Assembly (NCBI RefSeq): GCF_001643375.1 | Contig: NZ_LSHB01000011.1 | Coordinates: 1-64,000, forward strand | DNA: 64,000 bases | Reading direction: 5' to 3' | Source: Chryseobacterium sp. FP211-J200 | GTDB taxonomy: Bacteria; Bacteroidota; Bacteroidia; Flavobacteriales; Weeksellaceae | Part shown: positions 61,042-64,000 of the stretch, piece after piece | Layout: each line of letters begins with the position of its first letter | Numbering within the stretch: the stretch's first letter is position 1 | Position numbers and translations under genes: made by a program | The notes under the pieces: model-generated | Databases searched by the model: none | What the model was told of the DNA's origin: nothing | The model's input: the letters and a program-made list of their open reading frames with translations, nothing else

Positions 61042-61935
61042 CTATTTTATGGTTATATAAATAGTGTTTCCTTTGATGTCCTTGTCCACAGGTAAATTTA
61101 AGCTTCTGAAAAATTTGAATATTTCTAATGCAAATTTATTGGTGTTATAATTTTTTCCAGTCTGTTCTTTTAGTGGAATCCGAACATCATCGAAAATCAT
61201 TTTTAAATCCGTTGTACCTTGTATGTGATAATTGTTTTTGTATGCATTCTTCTCCATCCAAAGTTCTATCTGGTCCGAAAGAGGAAGATTCTCGGGCGCA
61301 ATTTCCGATGACATCTTTATGGAAGAGCTTTGTACAAAACTGATTTCTAAATTTATAGATTTACCATTGTTTACAATATCGGTAAACTTGGCTTGCATTA
61401 CATTCAAAAAATCTTGTGACACACTTTCCACAGCTTTAGATGCTAATTTTCCAAAATCATCTGTGTAGAATTTACCACTTTCCCCAACTTTGTTGGAAAG
61501 AGAATTACCTGTAGATGCTTCGTAGGCAGTCATCAAAACATTCACAGAGTTTCCAGAAGCAGTTTTATTTACATTAACCTCAGTTTGAACATAGATATCC
61601 GCTCCCGACATCTGAACGATTTGGTCTTTGATATCCGTTTGATTATCCGATGTGAAGATATTATTATCTTTTGCAGATTTTAATTTCGCAACAAAATCTA
61701 CCGTCGTAAACCCGCGGGAATCAAATGCTTCCTTTATTTTTGTAATCGCAATCCGCTTATTCACATCACTTTCTAATATTGTTCTTAGATCCTCACCTTC
61801 CTTCACATACGGTATTACCATTATTTTGGGTTGTACGGTTTGCGTTATAATGGATGGATTTGCCTGTGAATATAATTTTGAAATTGATAGAATGAACAGT
61901 AAAAAATATGCTATATTTTTTTGATAAATTTTCAT
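61042..61935 (-). CDS. DUF6175-like protein
   Basis: A 297-aa secreted protein; signal peptide MKIYQKNIAYFLLFILSISKLYSQ. The sequence PKIMVIPYVKEGEDLRTILESDVNKRIAITKIKEAFDSRGFTTVDFVAKL, then QMSGADIYVQTEVNV and SVNVLMTAYEASTGNSL, is like DUF6175, found near CsgG proteins in Bacteroidota. The frame starts at 61974, but ATG 61935 is used. Predicted periplasmic. It begins 1 nt after the upstream stop. Confidence 0.75.
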   Translation of the reverse strand: MKIYQKNIAYFLLFILSISKLYSQANPSIITQTVQPKIMVIPYVKEGEDLRTILESDVNKRIAITKIKEAFDSRGFTTVDFVAKLKSAKDNNIFTSDNQTDIKDQIVQMSGADIYVQTEVNVNKTASGNSVNVLMTAYEASTGNSLSNKVGESGKFYTDDFGKLASKAVESVSQDFLNVMQAKFTDIVNNGKSINLEISFVQSSSIKMSSEIAPENLPLSDQIELWMEKNAYKNNYHIQGTTDLKMIFDDVRIPLKEQTGKNYNTNKFALEIFKFFRSLNLPVDKDIKGNTIYITIK

Positions 61936-61936
61936 A

Positions 61937-62335
61937 TTAATATCCAAATTTTCTGATGATGGAATGATGTTCAAGATCTGCCTCGAGCGCTTTTAGATTT
62001 ACTGAAACTCTACTCGAATATTTGTCATTTTTAAAGGAAGATATTATAAAAGTCTTATATCTATTCTTATTAAAGAACTCTTCAAAATAAGCAGGGTTCT
62101 TGCGCCATACTTCTTCTTCGGAAGTTGAAATCACAGGCGAAGTTTGATTACTATTAGGAATCCCTCGGAACAACAATTGATAAATAGCGGTATATTCAGG
62201 AACATTACCTGTAATATCCATTGATATAAAATCGTCACTATATTCCACAACTTGTAAGCTCGAGACTCCAGTTCTCTTAGCGCAACTTATCAATAATAAA
62301 AACAGGCCTACAAACAAAATTCTAAAATCTTTCAT
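61937..62335 (-). CDS. Small lipoprotein of the CsgG operon
   Basis: A 132-aa lipoprotein: MKDFRILFVGLFLLLISC has a lipobox LISC, then AKRTGVSSLQVV. The remainder has one LLFRGIPNSNQTSP loop and helices (EVWRKNPAYFEEFFNKN). Family unknown. Second gene of the operon, 22 nt after the CsgG-like gene and 1 nt before DUF6175. Confidence 0.6.
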   Translation of the reverse strand: MKDFRILFVGLFLLLISCAKRTGVSSLQVVEYSDDFISMDITGNVPEYTAIYQLLFRGIPNSNQTSPVISTSEEEVWRKNPAYFEEFFNKNRYKTFIISSFKNDKYSSRVSVNLKALEADLEHHSIIRKFGY

Positions 62336-62357
62336 AGTTAATGTTTGAAATTAGTAA

Positions 62358-63245
62358 TTATTGTTTGGTCGTAATCAGCAGTTTAGCTTTTGCATTGAAT
62401 TTTGAAAAAATGTCTGTACCTCCAGTTTTCACATCACATATAGAAAAATTCTCATCCTCGACTTTCGATATTTTTATTTCTCCAATCTCTTTTTTTCTAA
62501 TAATTTTTTTCCCACCAACTTCCACATCAATTAATTCAACAACACCAAGTCTATCACCCTTTTCAAGTCCAAAAGAAGAGCCTCCAGAAATCAACAATGT
62601 CTTTGCAGCATTGCTACTTGCATCTTGGATTTCAACAATAAGGAAAGAAGCTGCAAAGTTTTTAGATACAAAATCGTCTATCTCTTTTTCAATCCTCTTT
62701 AATGATTCTGCATAAGCTTCTCGTTGATTGGATGGCGCACTACCAGTTAAACTTTTTCCGAGACTTTTCATATCAAATAAGCCCTTATTTGCTTTTGATG
62801 TAATATCGCCAGAAGCAACAACTTGTCCCGTTTCAAGATCTAATATTTTTAAATCCAAAGAAATCAGGGAGTTATATGAATAGGTAATTCTACCTTGTGT
62901 GTCCCTGCTTTCATCTGTGGAAGTGCTTACAGATTTTACATTTCCCGAAATAAGAAACTGCGCACCCAAATTCTTTGTTTGTGCAATATATTTACTATCA
63001 ATAAAATCTTCTGTTTTTTGTAATTCTCTTTCATTTTTGATAGCCTCCATTTGTGACCTCCCAACAATGGTGAATCTTTTTGTTTTTGCGAATGCGCTCG
63101 TAACAACCTCTTCAATTGAGTTTAAAATTGGTTTTTCATACCCTCCAATAAAAGGAGCTATTGCTATTATTTTTTTTTCATCTTGGGCATTCAATGAAAT
63201 TGATATCAAGGTGAATAATAGAAAAAAAGTAATGTTTTGTTTCAT
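62358..63245 (-). CDS. CsgG-like protein
   Basis: A 295-aa secreted protein (signal peptide to about residue 20, SLNAQ). CsgG features: KIIAIAPFIGGYEKPILNSIEEVVTSAFAKTKRFTIVGRSQMEAI, GAQFLISGNVKS, SLDLKILDLETGQVVASGDI, and REAYAESLKRIEKEIDDFV. No lipobox cysteine, unlike true CsgG lipoproteins, so it may not form the curli pore. First gene of the four-gene operon, with a -7 box and palindrome upstream. Confidence 0.8.
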   Translation of the reverse strand: MKQNITFFLLFTLISISLNAQDEKKIIAIAPFIGGYEKPILNSIEEVVTSAFAKTKRFTIVGRSQMEAIKNERELQKTEDFIDSKYIAQTKNLGAQFLISGNVKSVSTSTDESRDTQGRITYSYNSLISLDLKILDLETGQVVASGDITSKANKGLFDMKSLGKSLTGSAPSNQREAYAESLKRIEKEIDDFVSKNFAASFLIVEIQDASSNAAKTLLISGGSSFGLEKGDRLGVVELIDVEVGGKKIIRKKEIGEIKISKVEDENFSICDVKTGGTDIFSKFNAKAKLLITTKQ

Positions 63246-63261
63246 TTAGTTTATTTTGATG

Positions 63262-63269
63262 CAAAACTA
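63262..63269 (-). promoter_or_regulatory. Putative -7 box of the CsgG operon
   Basis: Minus strand TAGTTTTG followed by C, a full match to TAnnTTTG, 17 nt before ATG 63245. The palindrome at 63288-63309 covers the place where the -33 should be. Confidence 0.55.
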
Positions 63270-63287
63270 ATTCTAAGAAACAAATAT

Positions 63288-63309
63288 ACTTTACGGAAAA
63301 CCGTAAGGT
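63288..63309. promoter_or_regulatory. Operator-like palindrome upstream of the CsgG operon
   Basis: ACTTTACGG-AAAA-CCGTAAGGT: two 9-bp arms, one G-T difference. Core TTACGGAAAACCGTAA. It lies about 19-40 bp upstream of the -7 box, over the -33 region, so a repressor or activator could bind. No copy elsewhere in the window was noticed. GC pairs in the arms make it stand out from the AT-rich background. Confidence 0.6.
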
Positions 63310-63400
63310 AAACTGAAATAATGCATCTATTTTTGATATTTTTTTTCCCCAGTACATTTAGAAAGTAATTAAGTCTAAAGAAAAATGCGCTACTTTAAAT

Positions 63401-63434
63401 AAAAAAGCCTCAGAAAATTCTGAGGCTTTTATTT
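63401..63434 (-). terminator. Terminator of the E2 gene
   Basis: AAAAGCCTCAGA pairs with TCTGAGGCTTTT around an AAAT loop (63403-63430); T/A-rich both sides. It overlaps the E2 stop codon region by one base and ends that gene. Confidence 0.85.
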
Positions 63435-64000
63435 TATATTTCTGTATTGAGGTCCCAATTTTCAAGATAATCGTTGACGTGTTTCAGGAACATGCCGCCT
63501 AGACTGCCGTCCACTACTCTATGGTCGTAAGAATGCGACATAAACATTTTCTGACGGATTGCGATCACATCTCCAAACTCCGTTTCGATAACTGCCGGTT
63601 TCTTCACAATCGCTCCGACTGCCAAAATAGCAACCTGAGGCTGAGGAATAATCGGTGTTCCCATCAGGTTTCCGAAAGTTCCAACATTGGAAATCGTGTA
63701 AGTTGCACCTTGCGTATCAGCTGGTGTCAGTTTTTTATTTCTCGCTCTGTAAGCCAAATCGTTGATAGCTTTTGCTAATCCTGACAAACTCAATTGGTCA
63801 GCATTTTTGATAACTGGAACGATTAAATTTCCATCTGGAAGTGCTGTTGCCATTCCGATGTTGATATTCTTTTTCTTGATAATTTTATCACCATCCACAG
63901 AAACGTTGATCATAGGAAAATCCTGAATTGCTTTTACAACCGCTCTGATGAAGATTGGCATAAAAGTCAGTTTCTCACCTTCTCTTTTTTGGTAAGAATC
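63434..64000 (-). CDS. Dihydrolipoamide acyltransferase (2-oxoacid dehydrogenase E2), C-terminal part
   Basis: The gene enters from beyond the window's right edge; 188 C-terminal residues are visible (frame continues DSYQKREGEKLTF before MPIFIRAVVKAI, so the ATG at 63961 is internal). The catalytic domain has ALPDGNLIVPVIKNADQLSL, YTISNVGTFGNLMGTPIIPQPQVAILAVGAI and the active site SHSYDHRVVDGSLGG (H-x-x-x-D-G). The lipoyl and peripheral-subunit domains are off-window, so pyruvate, 2-oxoglutarate or branched-chain type cannot be decided; the PQVAILAVG strand is shared by the branched-chain and generic forms. Confidence 0.9.
   Translation of the reverse strand, partial: DSYQKREGEKLTFMPIFIRAVVKAIQDFPMINVSVDGDKIIKKKNINIGMATALPDGNLIVPVIKNADQLSLSGLAKAINDLAYRARNKKLTPADTQGATYTISNVGTFGNLMGTPIIPQPQVAILAVGAIVKKPAVIETEFGDVIAIRQKMFMSHSYDHRVVDGSLGGMFLKHVNDYLENWDLNTEI

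Noticed and set aside
1-64000. Insertion sequence, prophage or tRNA genes
   Set aside because: No transposase, integrase, capsid or terminase motif was found in any frame, and no tRNA cloverleaf was noticed when reading intergenic stretches. A tRNA scan was not possible here, so a missed tRNA cannot be fully excluded.

Overview
The window looks like a chromosome segment of a Bacteroidota (class Flavobacteriia) bacterium, most like Chryseobacterium/Epilithonimonas-type Weeksellaceae. This is inferred from the AT-rich DNA, the many secreted proteins and lipoproteins, a GLPGLI protein, a large TonB-dependent receptor, LytTR/LytS signalling, a mevalonate-pathway type kinase, and repeated matches to the Bacteroidota promoter -7 element TAnnTTTG, in two places with a TTG about 21 nt upstream. 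No rRNA, tRNA, CRISPR array, prophage or transposase was seen.

Layout. 1-9.4 kb: a one-strand run of mostly orphan genes (DUF1080 lipoprotein, an SMI1/KNR4-like gene broken by an in-frame TAG, a nitronate monooxygenase, and many secreted proteins, lipoproteins or membrane proteins), with a headless gene remnant at 7.8 kb. 9.4-14.6 kb: sugar glycosyltransferase, GH13 alpha-amylase, two small orphans and a LytS/LytTR two-component pair. 14.7-21.6 kb: an outer-membrane DUF6268 protein, DUF6624, LOG phosphoribohydrolase, two Crp/Fnr regulators next to a DJ-1/PfpI protein, an ABM monooxygenase and a secreted hydrolase, with a decayed metallo-beta-lactamase-fold gene between them. 21.6-29.5 kb: EamA transporter, GLPGLI protein, a frameshifted class-C serine hydrolase carrying a glycogen-binding-like tail, ketopantoate reductase and a CopA with four metal-binding modules.

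29.7-36.2 kb: a TonB-dependent receptor behind a SAM-I riboswitch with its own terminator and promoter, DUF72, and a sirtuin translationally coupled to an acetyltransferase-amidohydrolase fusion. 36.4-42.4 kb: DUF4197, then the two subunits of a 3-oxoacid CoA-transferase separated by 3.7 kb that contains an ABC exporter, a DUF2971 protein, a YoeB-type toxin-antitoxin pair and an array of about 21-bp degenerate palindromic repeats. The last ~90 bp of scoA is present three times here, each extra copy lying at a module boundary, which looks like stepwise insertion at the gene's 3' end. 42.5-55.2 kb: housekeeping and metabolism (map, uvrA, S1/P1 nuclease, UbiA-like transferase, GHMP kinase, esterase, UMF1 transporter, thiolase). 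55.4-64 kb: an ECF sigma/anti-sigma-like/outer-membrane-protein operon, prfB without a programmed frameshift, a four-gene CsgG/DUF6175 envelope operon behind a palindromic operator-like site, and the start of a 2-oxoacid dehydrogenase E2 gene.

Dispersed short repeats are common: the CTTCGACTCCGCTCAG palindrome (two intergenic pairs and one half inside copA), a ~75-bp element in two opposite copies, and two heptamer arrays of the same family between convergent genes. Functions are assigned from recognisable motifs only; no searches were run.
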